This document shows positions 1 to 11,600 of a DNA stretch of 64,000 bases, in pieces (positions within the stretch are counted from its first letter, which is position 1; every line of letters starts with the position of its first letter). The DNA comes from Xanthomonas arboricola (GTDB lineage Bacteria > Pseudomonadota > Gammaproteobacteria > Xanthomonadales > Xanthomonadaceae). A program made the translations under genes and the position numbers. The stretch covers positions 806,001 through 870,000 of the forward strand of contig NZ_MIGY01000001.1 of NCBI RefSeq assembly GCF_002940665.1. The letters are read 5' to 3'. Under the pieces are notes generated by a model. It ran no database searches. It was not told the DNA's origin and worked only from the letters and a program-made list of their open reading frames with translations.

Positions 1-1
1 G

Positions 2-336
2 CGCGAGGCCGAATTACGCGAAACGCTGGTGCGCCTGGCACTGGAAGAACACGTCATCGCCGAGGGCGCTGGCGCGCTGGCACTGGCCGCCGGTCGCCGC
101 GTTGCAGGGAAACGCAAGTGCGCGGTGGTCTCTGGCGGTAATATCGACGCAACTGTTCTGGCCACACTCTTGTCCGAGGTACGGCCGCGGCCGCCACGCA
201 AGCCGCGTCGTCGCAATACCGAGCGACTTCGCAACGAACGCAGCGCCAAGTCACTTCCCGAAACACCCGTTCTTTCCCGCCCATCCGCAGTCGCTCCAAC
301 GCCTGTCACCGCCATCGCCGTAGAGGAGTCTTCCTG

Positions 337-340
<4 letters not shown>
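2..340 (+). CDS. ilvA: Threonine dehydratase, C-terminal end (partial, cut by left edge)
   Basis: The reading frame is open from the left edge. It carries the end of a PLP-dependent threonine/serine dehydratase: an [10 protein letters not shown] segment and the phosphate-loop-side motif SGGNID near residues 41-46 of the visible part. In isoleucine synthesis this enzyme deaminates threonine to 2-oxobutanoate in the cytoplasm. After the catalytic fold there is no room for an ACT regulatory domain, so this looks like the short TdcB-like form. Instead there is a tail of about 50 residues rich in Pro and Arg. The TGA stop overlaps the GTG start of leuA (GTGA), so the two genes are probably translationally coupled within an ilv-leu operon whose front lies outside the window. 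Confidence 0.85.
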
Positions 341-1899
<1,559 letters not shown>

Positions 1900-1930
1900 T
1901 ACCGGTCATTCGCTGGACGAAGCAAACCTG

Positions 1931-1962
1931 ACGGCCGGCAGAGTGATCTGCCGGCCGTTTTG
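1931..1962 (+). terminator. Rho-independent terminator after leuA
   Basis: A perfect 12-bp stem (1931-1942 with 1947-1958) closed by the tetraloop GTGA is followed by a short T run. It sits 31 bases past the leuA stop and faces rightward. It likely ends the ilv-leuA transcript before the repeat array. Confidence 0.85.
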
Positions 1963-2063
1963 GTGCTTGGTGTTTCAACTTCTTTGCAAGTGCGTCGGTT
2001 TGCTCACCGCGCCTGTGGGAACCGGCACTGAAAACGGTGCTGCGCCGGTGACCGACTTTGCGG

Positions 2064-3560
2064 GCGACATCTAAGGGTTCTGTACGAATGCGTCGGGTTG
2101 CTGCGTGCGATTGCACGCGTACCGACACCGGAAACAGAACGCGGAACACGGAACACGGAACACGGAACAATCTCGCACACGAGGTCTGCCGGCTTTGTGC
2201 GAATGCTTCGGTCTGCTGCGGGCGCTTGCACGCGTGTCGGCGTGGGACACGCCGGCGGCATGGATGCCGCCACCGAGCCTCCACGGACGGATTCACGGCG
2301 TGTCCCGACACCGGATGCGGCGCCGCGCCGCCGACCGACTCCGCACACCGATCAACCTTGCGCACGACATATGACGTTCCGCGCGAATGCTCCGGTCTGC
2401 TGCGGGCGCTTGCACGCGTACCGGCGTGGGACACGCCGCAAGTACGTCCGTGTAGGCTCTGGCGCGGCATCCATGCCGCTCAAGGTCCCACGCCGGCACC
2501 CGCGCAAGCACCACCGGTTGTTGTCGGTTGCGGAAAGAAATGCAGGGGACTGCTGGTCAGCAGGTCTTTCGGAGTGTCACCGTCGCTGGTGACATGACAG
2601 CAGATGAATGGCGTACCGATCACGTCGACCAAGAAATCCGCAGGCACCAACGCTTGCTTGAAAGCATTGCTTGCCGATCAACGGTGGCAATGTTGGGAGC
2701 TTGGTGTCGCGTCCGGGGGCGGGACCGTGTGGCGGCATGGATGCCGCCACCGAGCCTCCATGGATGGATTCACGGCGTGTCCCGACACCGGATGCGGCGC
2801 CGCGCCGCCGACCGACTCCGCACACCGATCGATCTTGCGCACGACATCTGGCGTTTTCATGCGAATGCTCCGGTCTGCTGCGGGCGCTTGCACGCGTGCC
2901 GGCGTGGGACACGCCGCAAGTACGTCCGTGTAGGCTCTGGCGCGGCATCCATGCCGCTCAAGGTCCCACGCCGGCACCCGCGCAAGCACCATCAGTTGCT
3001 GTCGGTGGCTGAAAGAAATGCAGAGGGCCTGGTGGTCAGCAGGTCTTTCGGAGTGTCACCGTCGCTGGTGACATGACAGCAGATGGATAGCGTACCGATC
3101 ACGTCGACCAAGAAATCCGCAGGCATCAACGCTTGCTTGAAAGCACTGCCTGCCGATCAACGGTAGCAATCTTGGGAGCGTGGTGCCGCATCCGGGGGGC
3201 GGGACCGTGTGGCGGCATGGATGCCGCCACCGAGCCTCCACGGACGGATTCACGGCGTGTCCCGACACCGGATGCGGCGCCGCGCCGCCCACCGACTCCG
3301 CACACCGATCGATCTTGCGCACGACATCTGGCATTTTTATGCGAATGCTTCGGTCTGCTGCGGGCGCTTGCACGCGTACCGGTGTGGGACACGCCGCAAG
3401 TACGTCCGTGTAGGCTCTGGCGCGGCATCCATGCCGCTCAAGGTCCCACGCCGGCACGCGCGCAAGCACCGCCGGTTGTTGTCGGTTGCGGAAAGAAATG
3501 CAGGGGACCTGCTGGTTTGCAGGTCTTTCGGAGTGTCACCGTCGCTGGTGACATGACAGC
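2064..3560. repeat. Tandem array of about 480-bp units with nested hairpins between leuA and leuB
   Basis: The gap between the convergent leuA and leuB ends holds no credible gene. Anchor sequence GTCGCTGGTGACATGACAGC recurs at 2582, 3061 and 3541, giving periods of 479 and 480. Each unit contains one hairpin with a core of type B (GGAGGCTCGGTGGCGGCATC orientation reversed; near 2700-2805 and 3180-3285) and one of type A (arms 2404-2432/2485-2512, 2882-2910/2963-2990, 3362-3390/3443-3470). The leftmost part (about 2064-2260) is a set of truncated and fused copies, where the left flank of a type A hairpin runs directly into a type B core. Short open frames here are by-products of the GC-rich repeats. 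Confidence 0.9.
2142..2169. repeat. Heptanucleotide tandem repeat, four copies of CGGAACA
   Basis: Four perfect head-to-tail copies of CGGAACA lie at the left border of the 480-bp array. The tract is short and non-coding, and could be length-variable between strains. Confidence 0.85.
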
Positions 3561-3579
3561 AGAGGAGAAGCGAACGCTG

Positions 3580-4653
3580 TTACAGTGCGGCCACCACTGC
3601 ATCACCCATTGCCATGGTGCCAACCTTGGTCGTGCCTTCCGACCAGATGTCGGCGGTGCGCAGGCCTTGGTCGAGTACCTTGCCGACCGCTTGTTCGATC
3701 GCATCTGCTGCAGCAGATTGCGCGAACGTGTAGCGCAACATCATTGCCACCGACAGGATGGTGGCCAACGGATTGGCGATGCCCTTGCCTGCGATGTCCG
3801 GCGCCGAGCCATGACATGGCTCATACATGCCCTTGCTATTGGCATCCAGCGAGGCCGAAGGCAGCATGCCGATCGAACCGGTGAGCATCGACGCCTGGTC
3901 GGACAGGATGTCGCCGAACATGTTGTCGGTCACGATCACGTCGAACTGCTTGGGCGCGCGCACCAGCTGCATCGCCGCGTTGTCCACGTACATGTGCGAC
4001 AGCGCGATGTCCGGATAATCCTTGGCCACTTCTTCGACGACGGCACGCCACAACTGGCTCGACGCCAACACATTGGCCTTGTCCACCGAGCACAGCTTTT
4101 TGCCGCGCAAACGTGCCATCTCGAAGCCGGCCTTGGCGATGCGGCGGATCTCGCCCTCACTGTATGGCAGCGTGTCGTAGGCCTGACGCTCGCCATTTTC
4201 CAGCGTGCGCGTGCCACGCGGCTGACCGAAGTAAATGCCGCCGGTGAGCTCGCGCAGGATCAACAGATCCAGCCCGGACACCACCTCCGGCTTGAGCGTG
4301 GAGGCGTCGGCCAACTGCGGATACAGCAGTGCCGGACGCAGGTTGGCGAACAACCCAAGCTGCGAGCGGATCTTGAGCAGGCCACGCTCCGGGCGCAACG
4401 ATGGGTCGATGGTGTCCCATTGCGGCCCACCGACCGCGCCCAGCAGCACTGCGTCGGCAGCGCGTGCGCGCTCCAGCGTTTCGTCGGCCAGCGGGCAGCC
4501 GTACTTGTCGTAGGCTGCGCCACCGAGTTCGTCGTACACCAGGCTGAAGCCCAATCCGTGCTGCGCATCGATGCGCGTCAGCACCTTGACCGCTTCGGCC
4601 ATGATCTCCGGGCCAATGCCGTCGCCAGGAAGAATCAGAATCTGCTTGCTCAT
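3580..4653 (-). CDS. leuB: 3-isopropylmalate dehydrogenase
   Basis: This enzyme oxidises and decarboxylates 3-isopropylmalate to 2-oxoisocaproate using NAD, the third step of leucine synthesis. The 357-residue protein starts [16 protein letters not shown], the typical start of the family. It keeps the substrate-binding Arg segment around [12 protein letters not shown] and the metal-binding [10 protein letters not shown] motif. The ATG at 4653 was chosen over an upstream in-frame ATG because the conserved N-terminus begins there and a GAGG ribosome binding site precedes it. It is the last gene of leuC-leuD-methyltransferase-leuB, 37 bases after the methyltransferase stop. It converges with leuA across the repeat array. 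Confidence 0.97.
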   Translation of the reverse strand: MSKQILILPGDGIGPEIMAEAVKVLTRIDAQHGLGFSLVYDELGGAAYDKYGCPLADETLERARAADAVLLGAVGGPQWDTIDPSLRPERGLLKIRSQLGLFANLRPALLYPQLADASTLKPEVVSGLDLLILRELTGGIYFGQPRGTRTLENGERQAYDTLPYSEGEIRRIAKAGFEMARLRGKKLCSVDKANVLASSQLWRAVVEEVAKDYPDIALSHMYVDNAAMQLVRAPKQFDVIVTDNMFGDILSDQASMLTGSIGMLPSASLDANSKGMYEPCHGSAPDIAGKGIANPLATILSVAMMLRYTFAQSAAADAIEQAVGKVLDQGLRTADIWSEGTTKVGTMAMGDAVVAAL

Positions 4654-4690
4654 GCAATCCTCGTGAGTTGGCGCCGTAGCGCCCAAAAAA

Positions 4691-5479
4691 TCAACGTGCT
4701 GCCCATACCACCAGCACATCTGTGCTGAAGGAGCCATCGGCCGCAATCTGAAAGTAGTCGCGCACCTCGTCTACCGCTGCGCCCTGCAATGCGCGAATGG
4801 CCGCGCGCAACACCTCCGGCGTGCGCATGCGATCTACCCAGCTCAGATAGTCCAGCTGCAGCCGTTGGCAATGATGCCGCTGCACCTGCAAGCCGGCATC
4901 ACCGAGCGTCTGCAACCACTGCGCAACACTGTAGTCACGCACATGGCTGGTATCGCGCAGCAACTCGATCGCCTGCAGGTGCGTATCCAGCAGCGGCAGG
5001 CCAGGCGCCACTACGTCGATGAAGGCCGCAATCCCGCCCGGACGCAGCACGCGCCGCACTTCGCGCAGTGCCTGCCCCAAGTCGCTCCAATGGTGCGCCG
5101 AGTAGCGGCTGACCACTGCATCCATGCTGCCGGTCTCGAACGGCAAGCGTTCGGCGGCACCTTGCACCGTGCACACTTGGGTCAGCCCGCGGTCTGCGGC
5201 GGTGGCCGCCACGACCTCGAGCATGTCGGCAGACAGATCGTAGGCCACCACCTCGGCCATCAGCGGCGCCAGCTGGAAACTCACATGCCCGGCACCGCAG
5301 CCCAGGTCGAGCAGTCGCCCGTTGCGACGATCCTGCAGACCAGCGCGGAGCTCGGCGAACTCGGCGCCTTGCGCATGCACGTCGCTATGCAGATAAGCCT
5401 GCGCCTGCGGCCCGAACTGCGCAGCGACATGCTCGCTCAACGCACCCGCATCGGCGGTGGCGGTGGCAACCGCACTCAC
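4691..5479 (-). CDS. Class I SAM-dependent methyltransferase inside the leu operon
   Basis: The 262-residue protein has the SAM-binding motif [14 protein letters not shown], followed by the acidic loop [12 protein letters not shown] and a VLRPGG post-motif, as in the UbiE/BioC-like Methyltransf_11 family. The substrate cannot be told from sequence. The GTG start at 5479 overlaps the leuD TGA stop (GTGA), the same overlap as at the dehydratase/leuA junction, so translation is likely coupled to leuD. Position between leuD and leuB implies co-expression with leucine synthesis. A role on a pathway intermediate, as for the trans-aconitate methyltransferases that relieve isopropylmalate-type by-products, is possible but unproven. 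Confidence 0.88.
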   Translation of the reverse strand: MSAVATATADAGALSEHVAAQFGPQAQAYLHSDVHAQGAEFAELRAGLQDRRNGRLLDLGCGAGHVSFQLAPLMAEVVAYDLSADMLEVVAATAADRGLTQVCTVQGAAERLPFETGSMDAVVSRYSAHHWSDLGQALREVRRVLRPGGIAAFIDVVAPGLPLLDTHLQAIELLRDTSHVRDYSVAQWLQTLGDAGLQVQRHHCQRLQLDYLSWVDRMRTPEVLRAAIRALQGAAVDEVRDYFQIAADGSFSTDVLVVWAAR

Positions 5480-6123
5480 TGCAGCGCGCCGAACAGCCAC
5501 GGTTGACGCGCGCGATGGCCTTGCTCGAAGCGACCGATCGCATCGGCGTCCTGCAGGGTCAGGCCGATGTCGTCCAGGCCATTGAGCAGGCAGTGCTTGC
5601 GGAATGCGTCGACGTCGAAGCCGTATTCCACGCCATCGGGGCGGCGCACGCGCTGCGCGGCCAGATCCACGGTGAGTTGGTAGCCTTCGGTGGCAATGCA
5701 CTGCTCGAACAAGGCATCGACTTCTGCTTCGGCCAGCACGATCGGTAGCAGGCCGTTCTTGAAACTGTTGTTGAAGAAGATGTCGGCGAAACTGGGCGCG
5801 ATTACCGTGCGGAAGCCGTATTCGTCCAGCGCCCACGGCGCGTGCTCGCGCGAGGAGCCGCAGCCGAAGTTCTCGCGTGCCAACAACACGCTGGCGCCCT
5901 GATAGCGCGGGAAATTGAGCACGAACTCCGGATTGAGCGGGCGCTGGCTATTGTCGCGGCCGGGCTCGCCGATATCCAGATACCGCCATTCGTCGAACAG
6001 GTTCGGCCCGAAACCGGTGCGCTTGATCGACTTGAGGAATTGCTTGGGAATGATCTGGTCGGTATCGACATTGGCGCGATCCAGCGGCGCCACCAGTCCG
6101 GTGTGTTGGGTGAAAGGGGTCAT
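5476..6123 (-). CDS. leuD: 3-isopropylmalate dehydratase small subunit
   Basis: This is the small (swivel) subunit of isopropylmalate isomerase, which pairs with LeuC to convert 2- to 3-isopropylmalate. The 215-residue protein has the N-terminal motif [16 protein letters not shown] and the phosphate-binding [12 protein letters not shown] segment, and the downstream [11 protein letters not shown] motif. Length is that of bacterial LeuD. It lies 65 bases after leuC, a gap that holds a genus-type repeat, and its stop overlaps the methyltransferase start. Confidence 0.96.
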   Translation of the reverse strand: MTPFTQHTGLVAPLDRANVDTDQIIPKQFLKSIKRTGFGPNLFDEWRYLDIGEPGRDNSQRPLNPEFVLNFPRYQGASVLLARENFGCGSSREHAPWALDEYGFRTVIAPSFADIFFNNSFKNGLLPIVLAEAEVDALFEQCIATEGYQLTVDLAAQRVRRPDGVEYGFDVDAFRKHCLLNGLDDIGLTLQDADAIGRFEQGHRARQPWLFGALQ

Positions 6124-6136
6124 CGGGATGCCGTGA

Positions 6137-6222
6137 TTAGGGATTGGACATTGGGGATTCGAAAAAGCGGGAATGCGCGGACCGGTGTTTACGAATCCCG
6201 AATCCCCACTGCCGAATCCCCG
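6137..6222. repeat. GGGATTGGGGATTCG-type repeat between leuC and leuD
   Basis: Two loosely complementary arms of the GGGGATTCG family (about 6137-6163 and 6191-6222) flank the leuC stop codon. The second arm lies inside leuC, so the last ten LeuC residues ([10 protein letters not shown]) are encoded by the repeat. The same word family recurs at 40808-40939, 43685-43822 and 46025-46053. Confidence 0.75.
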
Positions 6223-7637
6223 AGGTCACGCACATCGACAAAATGCCCGCTGACCGCCGCCGCTGCCGCCATTGCCGGGCTGACCAGATGGGTGCGCCCA
6301 CCGGCGCCCTGGCGGCCTTCGAAGTTGCGGTTGGAGGTGGAGGCGCAGTGTTCGCCGCTGCCCAGCTTGTCCGGGTTCATCGCCAGACACATCGAGCAGC
6401 CCGGCTCGCGCCATTCGAAACCGGCATCCAGAAACACCTTGTCCAGGCCTTCGGCTTCGGCCTGCGCCTTGACCAGACCCGAGCCCGGCACCACCAGCGC
6501 CTGCTTGATGGTGGAAGCGACCTTGCGACCCTTGGCCACCGCAGCGGCCGCGCGCAGATCTTCGATGCGCGAGTTGGTGCACGAGCCGATGAACACGCGG
6601 TCCAGGCGGATCTCGGTAATCGGCTGATTTGCGCGCAGGCCCATGTACTTCAGCGCGCGCTCGATCGAATCGCGCTTGGTCGGATCCTGTTCGGTTGCCG
6701 GGTCCGGTACCTGCCGGTCCACCGCCAGGACCATTTCCGGCGAGGTGCCCCAGCTGACCTGCGGCTTGATGTCTTCGGCGCGCAGCTCCACCACGGTGTC
6801 GAAGTGCGCATCCGCATCGGAGACCAGCGTGCGCCACAGCGCGACGGCTGCCTCCCAGTCGGCGCCCTTGGGCGCGAACGGGCGACCTTCGACGTAGGCA
6901 ATGGTTTGTTCGTCCACCGCCACCATGCCTACGCGCGCGCCGGCTTCGATGGACATGTTGCAGATGGTCATGCGGCCTTCCATCGACAGCGCGCGGATCG
7001 CGCTGCCGGCAAATTCCAGCGCGTGGCCGTTGCCGCCGGCGGTGCCGATCCTGCCGATCACCGCCAGCACGATGTCCTTGGCGGTCACGCCGAACGGCAG
7101 CGTGCCTTCCACGCGCACCTGCATGTTCTTCATCTTCTTGGCGATCAGGCATTGCGTGGCCAGCACGTGCTCGACTTCGGAGGTGCCGATGCCGTGCGCC
7201 AGCGCGCCGAACGCGCCATGCGTGGAGGTATGCGAATCGCCGCAGACCACGGTCATGCCCGGCAAGGTGGCGCCTTGCTCGGGGCCGACCACATGCACGA
7301 TGCCCTGGCGCGCGTCGTTCATCTTGAACTCGAGGATGCCGAAATCGTCGCAGTTCTCGTCCAGGGTCTGCACCTGCAGGCGCGAGACTTCGTCGGAAAT
7401 CGACTCCAGCCCGCCCTGGCGCTCGGCGCGCGTGGTCGGCACGTTGTGGTCGGGCGTGGCGATATTGGCGTCGATGCGCCACGGCTTGCGCCCGGCCAGG
7501 CGCAGGCCTTCGAACGCCTGCGGCGAGGTCACTTCATGCAGGATGTGGCGGTCGATGTAGATCAGCGACGAGCCATCGTCGCGGCGCGTGACCTCGTGCA
7601 GGTCCCACAGCTTGTCGTACAGCGTCTTGGCAGTCAT
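6189..7637 (-). CDS. leuC: 3-isopropylmalate dehydratase large subunit
   Basis: This is the aconitase-family large subunit of isopropylmalate isomerase. The 482-residue protein has the three cysteines expected to hold the 4Fe-4S cluster: Cys353 in [12 protein letters not shown], and Cys414 and Cys417 in [11 protein letters not shown]. It also has the [18 protein letters not shown] active-site segment. The ATG at 7637 gives the standard N-terminus [16 protein letters not shown]. It is the first gene of the leftward leucine operon and is transcribed divergently from a LysR gene. The extreme C-terminus runs into an intergenic-type repeat. Confidence 0.97.
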   Translation of the reverse strand: MTAKTLYDKLWDLHEVTRRDDGSSLIYIDRHILHEVTSPQAFEGLRLAGRKPWRIDANIATPDHNVPTTRAERQGGLESISDEVSRLQVQTLDENCDDFGILEFKMNDARQGIVHVVGPEQGATLPGMTVVCGDSHTSTHGAFGALAHGIGTSEVEHVLATQCLIAKKMKNMQVRVEGTLPFGVTAKDIVLAVIGRIGTAGGNGHALEFAGSAIRALSMEGRMTICNMSIEAGARVGMVAVDEQTIAYVEGRPFAPKGADWEAAVALWRTLVSDADAHFDTVVELRAEDIKPQVSWGTSPEMVLAVDRQVPDPATEQDPTKRDSIERALKYMGLRANQPITEIRLDRVFIGSCTNSRIEDLRAAAAVAKGRKVASTIKQALVVPGSGLVKAQAEAEGLDKVFLDAGFEWREPGCSMCLAMNPDKLGSGEHCASTSNRNFEGRQGAGGRTHLVSPAMAAAAAVSGHFVDVRDLGDSAVGIRDS

Positions 7638-7714
7638 TGCGGCGATCCGGTTGGCGGGTGGTGGGAGAATCCACCTGGCTGAAGTCGATGCTAGGAGCTT
7701 GCCTTGGATAACAC

Positions 7715-7747
7715 AAATTCATATTGTCTATTCAACAAATGAAATTC
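7715..7747. promoter_or_regulatory. Candidate LysR-type operator between leuC and the LysR gene
   Basis: An AT-rich stretch unusual for this GC-rich neighbourhood contains the imperfect dyad AATTCAT-N16-ATGAAATT within the 120-bp divergent gap. LysR regulators usually bind such sites (T-N11-A class) near their own promoters. Assignment is inference from position and symmetry only. Confidence 0.4.
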
Positions 7748-7757
7748 AGGAATGGCA

Positions 7758-8642
7758 ATGGATCTGGCAAGCCTCAGCGCCTTCGTGGCGATCGCCGAGA
7801 GCGGCAGCTTTTCGGCAGCCGGCGAGGCCTTGCACCTCACCCAGCCGGCGGTCAGCAAACGGATCGCCTTGCTGGAAGGGCAACTGTCGGCGCGGCTGTT
7901 CGACCGACTTGGCCGCCAGGTGGTGCTGACCGAGGCCGGCCAGGCCTTGCTGCCGCGCGCGCAACGCATCCTGGCCGAGCTGCAGGACACCCGCCGCGTG
8001 CTGGAGCATCTTGGCGCGGCGGTCGGCGGGCGCCTGAGCCTGGCCACCAGCCATCATGTCGGCCTGCACCGCCTGCCGGCCCTGCTGCGCGGCTTCGCTG
8101 CACAGCACCCGCAGGCAGCGCTGGACATCCGGTTTCTGGATTCGGAGCTGGCCTATGCCGCCGTGCTGCGCGGCGAGGTGGAGCTGGCGGTCACCACGCT
8201 GGCGCCGGACACGCGTGCGCCGCTACGCGCGCAACCGATCTGGCACGACCGCCTGCAGTTCGTGGTGGCGCCGGACCATCCGTTGGCCGGATTGCGCGCG
8301 GTGGCGCTGGAAGATGTCGTGGCGCATCCGGCGGTGCTGCCTGATCCGGGCACGTTCACCCATCGCATCGTCGCCGGCCTGTTCGCCGGGCGCGCACTGG
8401 TGCCGCGCCTGCGCATGACCACCAACTATCTGGAAACGATCAAGATGCTGGTGTCGGTGGGCCTTGCGTGGAGCGTGTTGCCGGAGCGCATGATCGATCA
8501 TCAGATCGTGGCGCTGCCGCTGCGCGATGTGGCGCTGTCACGCGAGCTGGGCTGCGTGACCCATGGCGGGCGCACCCTGTCGCGCGCCGCGCAGGCGTTT
8601 GTCGCGTTGTTGCATGCGCAGGCGGACCAGTTGCAGAAGTGA
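7758..8642 (+). CDS. LysR family transcriptional regulator, divergent from leuC
   Basis: The protein is about 294 residues. An N-terminal winged helix-turn-helix spans residues 1-60 (AFVAIAESGSFSAAGEALHL, then TQPAVSKRIALLEGQL), followed by a periplasmic-binding-like effector domain. The ATG at 7758 is preferred to the ATG two codons earlier, because an AGGA ribosome site (7748-7751) lies six bases before it and would touch the earlier one. Divergence from leuC makes it the natural candidate regulator of leuCD-leuB, sensing a leucine-pathway metabolite, as LeuO- or IlvY-like regulators do elsewhere. That role is inference. Confidence 0.92.
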   Translation: MDLASLSAFVAIAESGSFSAAGEALHLTQPAVSKRIALLEGQLSARLFDRLGRQVVLTEAGQALLPRAQRILAELQDTRRVLEHLGAAVGGRLSLATSHHVGLHRLPALLRGFAAQHPQAALDIRFLDSELAYAAVLRGEVELAVTTLAPDTRAPLRAQPIWHDRLQFVVAPDHPLAGLRAVALEDVVAHPAVLPDPGTFTHRIVAGLFAGRALVPRLRMTTNYLETIKMLVSVGLAWSVLPERMIDHQIVALPLRDVALSRELGCVTHGGRTLSRAAQAFVALLHAQADQLQK

Positions 8643-8678
8643 GCCCGGCAGCTCCACGCACCCGGCAACGCGTCAGCC

Positions 8679-11600
8679 TTATTGATCCACCAATCGATCA
8701 CGCCCCAGCCGCTTGGCCTGGTACAGACGGCGGTCTGCCAGTGCCAGCAATTCGCGCCGGCTCGGTGCTTCATCGCTCATCGCCATGCCCATGCTGGCAG
8801 TGCAGCGCACCGTGGTGCCCTGCGTCTGGACACCGATCGCGGCGAGCCGTTGGCGCATGCGCTCGAACAGCGCGCGCGCCTGTGCCGCATCCACGCCGAC
8901 TGCCGCGAGCAGAAACTCTTCCCCACCGTGACGTGCAGCAAAGCACTGCGCGTGATCCTGCTCGCTGAGTGCTTCGCCGATCGCACGCAGTACCGCATCG
9001 CCGACCTCATGGCCGTACTCGTCATTGATGCGCTTGAAGTGATCGATGTCCATCAGCACCAGCGCCAAGGGGGCACCACCGGCGCGCGCGTCGTCGAACC
9101 ATTGCTGCAGGACACGCTCGGCCTCACGCCGATTCGGCAAGGCGGTCAGCACGTCGTGGCTGGCGCGGTATTCGAGCTGGCGCATCAGGGCTTCGCGCTC
9201 CTGGCTGGCCTGCTGCAGCGCGAGGTTCTTGTCGCTCAGCTCGCGCGTGCGTGCGTCGATCACCGTATTGAGCTGGCGCTGACGACGGCGATAACTGGCG
9301 GTGCGCCACAGATAAAACACGTAGATCAGGCTGCCCAGCCCGAGGATGCCCAAGGCGATCACTTCGCCACGCCGCCACCACGGCGGCGCCAGTGCGATCA
9401 CCAGGCTGGATTCGCCCAACAGCGCGGTCCGCCGCCAGTCCACCGGCAGCGACATCGCCTGGACGCGGAAACGGAAACGGCCCGGCGGCAGATTGGTGTA
9501 GACCGCCTCGCTGGCGCTGTCGGCTTCCACCCAGTCCGGGTCGAAGCCTTCCAGCCGGTAGCGGTAGCGCACCTTGTCCGGACCACGAAAGTTCAGCCCC
9601 GCATAGCCAATGGCGATGCGCCGGGTCTCCGCACCGAAGCGATGCAGACCATTGAGCGGTTGCACCATGCCGTCGACCAGCAGGCGCTCGAATACGATCG
9701 GGACGCGATGGCCTTGCAGGGTGCCCACGCGCGACGGGTCGATCACGCCCAGGCCCGCAGCGGTGGGAAACAGCAGCTGCCCGGACTGCGTCATCCAGCC
9801 GGCTGGCGCACTGCTGCCGTTGCCCTGATTGCCGGGCATGCCGTCGCTGCGATCCACCACCTCCACACTCAACTGCTCGCGAGTACCGGCGTCGAGCTGA
9901 TCGAAATCACTGCGCGCGATGCGGAACACGCCATGGTTGCTCGACAACCAGAAATAACCGCGCCCATCGTCGATTACCCGGAACACCTTGTCGCGCGGCA
10001 GCCCCACCCGATGGTCGTAGACGCGGAAGGTCTCTCCCCGCAGGCGCAGCAAGCCGCGATCGCTGGCGATCCACAGATCGCCGTTGGGATCGCGCAGGAA
10101 GTCGAATGCGTTCTGCCCGGGAAAATCCTGCTCGCCCAGCCATGCGCGCGTGCTGCCGTTTGCCGACAGCGCGGTCATACCGCGATCGGTGCCAATCCAC
10201 ACATTGCCCTGCGTATCGCGATACAGCACCTGCACCGAGCCATCGGGTACGCCGTCGGCGGCGGTGTAGCGACGTGCCTTGCCATCACGCCAGCGCACCA
10301 ATCCGGCCGTGGTACCGATCCATAGCGCCTCGCCATCGGGCAACACCGCGCGCACCGACAGTGACGGCAGGCCGTCGGCCGCGCCAATGCGCGCCAGCAC
10401 ATGACCTTGCGCGTCCAGACGCACCACCCCCTGGCTGTACGTGCCCGCCCAGACGCCGCCATCGCCGGCATCGGCCAGGGCCAGTACAGATTGCTCCAGC
10501 ACGCGTCCGCCCTGGTTGGGCACCACCGATACGCGGCTGATCTGATTGGCGCGCCAGCGGTCCAGGCCCACCGCGCTGCCCACCCATACGGTGCCGTCGC
10601 CGGTCTGCAATACCGTGCGTACGTAGTCCGAGGCCAGCCCGTCTTCGTGGGTGACGCCGTGCGCGGCGCCTTCGGCAATGCGGAACAGGCCATGTGTGCT
10701 GCCGACCCAGATCAGGCCCTCGGCATCTTCCAGCAGCGCCGGGCTGGCGACTCCTGAAATGGCGATCTGTTCGTCCGGTGCATCCGCGCCACTGTGCACC
10801 ACCAGCGTGCCCGACGGCATGCTCATCCATAGATGCCCGCGCCGATCCAGCAGCAATGCATCCACACGCTGGCCTTGGCGGAAACGCTGTAGCCCGCCAC
10901 CGCGGCTCCACCACCACACTCCGTCGTCACCGGCGACCAGCAGGCCGCCCTGACGATCGCTGGCCAGCCGTCGTACCGGAGCGGCGCGCATGCCATGGGC
11001 CTTGCCCCAAGCCTCGGCCGCGCTGCCGTCGCGCGGCAGACGATAGAGCCCGACTTCGGTACCCACCCACAAGTCGCCCTCACCATCGCCCTCGGCCGCC
11101 AGCGCAGTGATGCGCGCACGCGGCAGGCCGGCCTGGCGACCGACGTCCACCACCCGCCCGTCCGGCTCGATGCGGTACAGCGTCTGCGGCGTGCCGACCC
11201 ACAATGCGCCATCGGCGCGTCGCAGCAATGCACTGACCGCCAGGTGACGCGCCGAAGCGTCGCCCAGTTGCTGCCAGTGACCGTCCTGGTAGTGGTACAC
11301 CCCATCGAAGGCGGTGCCGAACAACATTCCGCCGCTGCTGTCGCGTGCCACAACGAACACGCCCCCCAGCTCGACACCCGGTGTGTTCTGGCGGTCATAC
11401 ACGGTGAAGTCGCGGCCGTTGAAGCGCGCCACGCCTTCCCAGGTGCCCAGCCAGATCAGGCCATCGGCGCCCTGCGCCACCGCATGGACCAGATTGTGCG
11501 GCAGGCCGTCGTCCATGCTCCAGCGCGTGACGGTGTGATGCGTCGTATGGGTCGGCGGCTGGGCGTGGGCCGGCCAGACGCCGAGCAGCACGCAGGCCAG

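Noticed and set aside
2064-3560. Possible insertion sequences in the leuA-leuB gap
   Set aside because: There is no transposase frame and no terminal repeat with target duplication; the structure is tandem, not insertional.
7758-8642. Calling the LysR gene leuO or ilvY
   Set aside because: The family is clear, but nothing in the effector domain lets one name be chosen.
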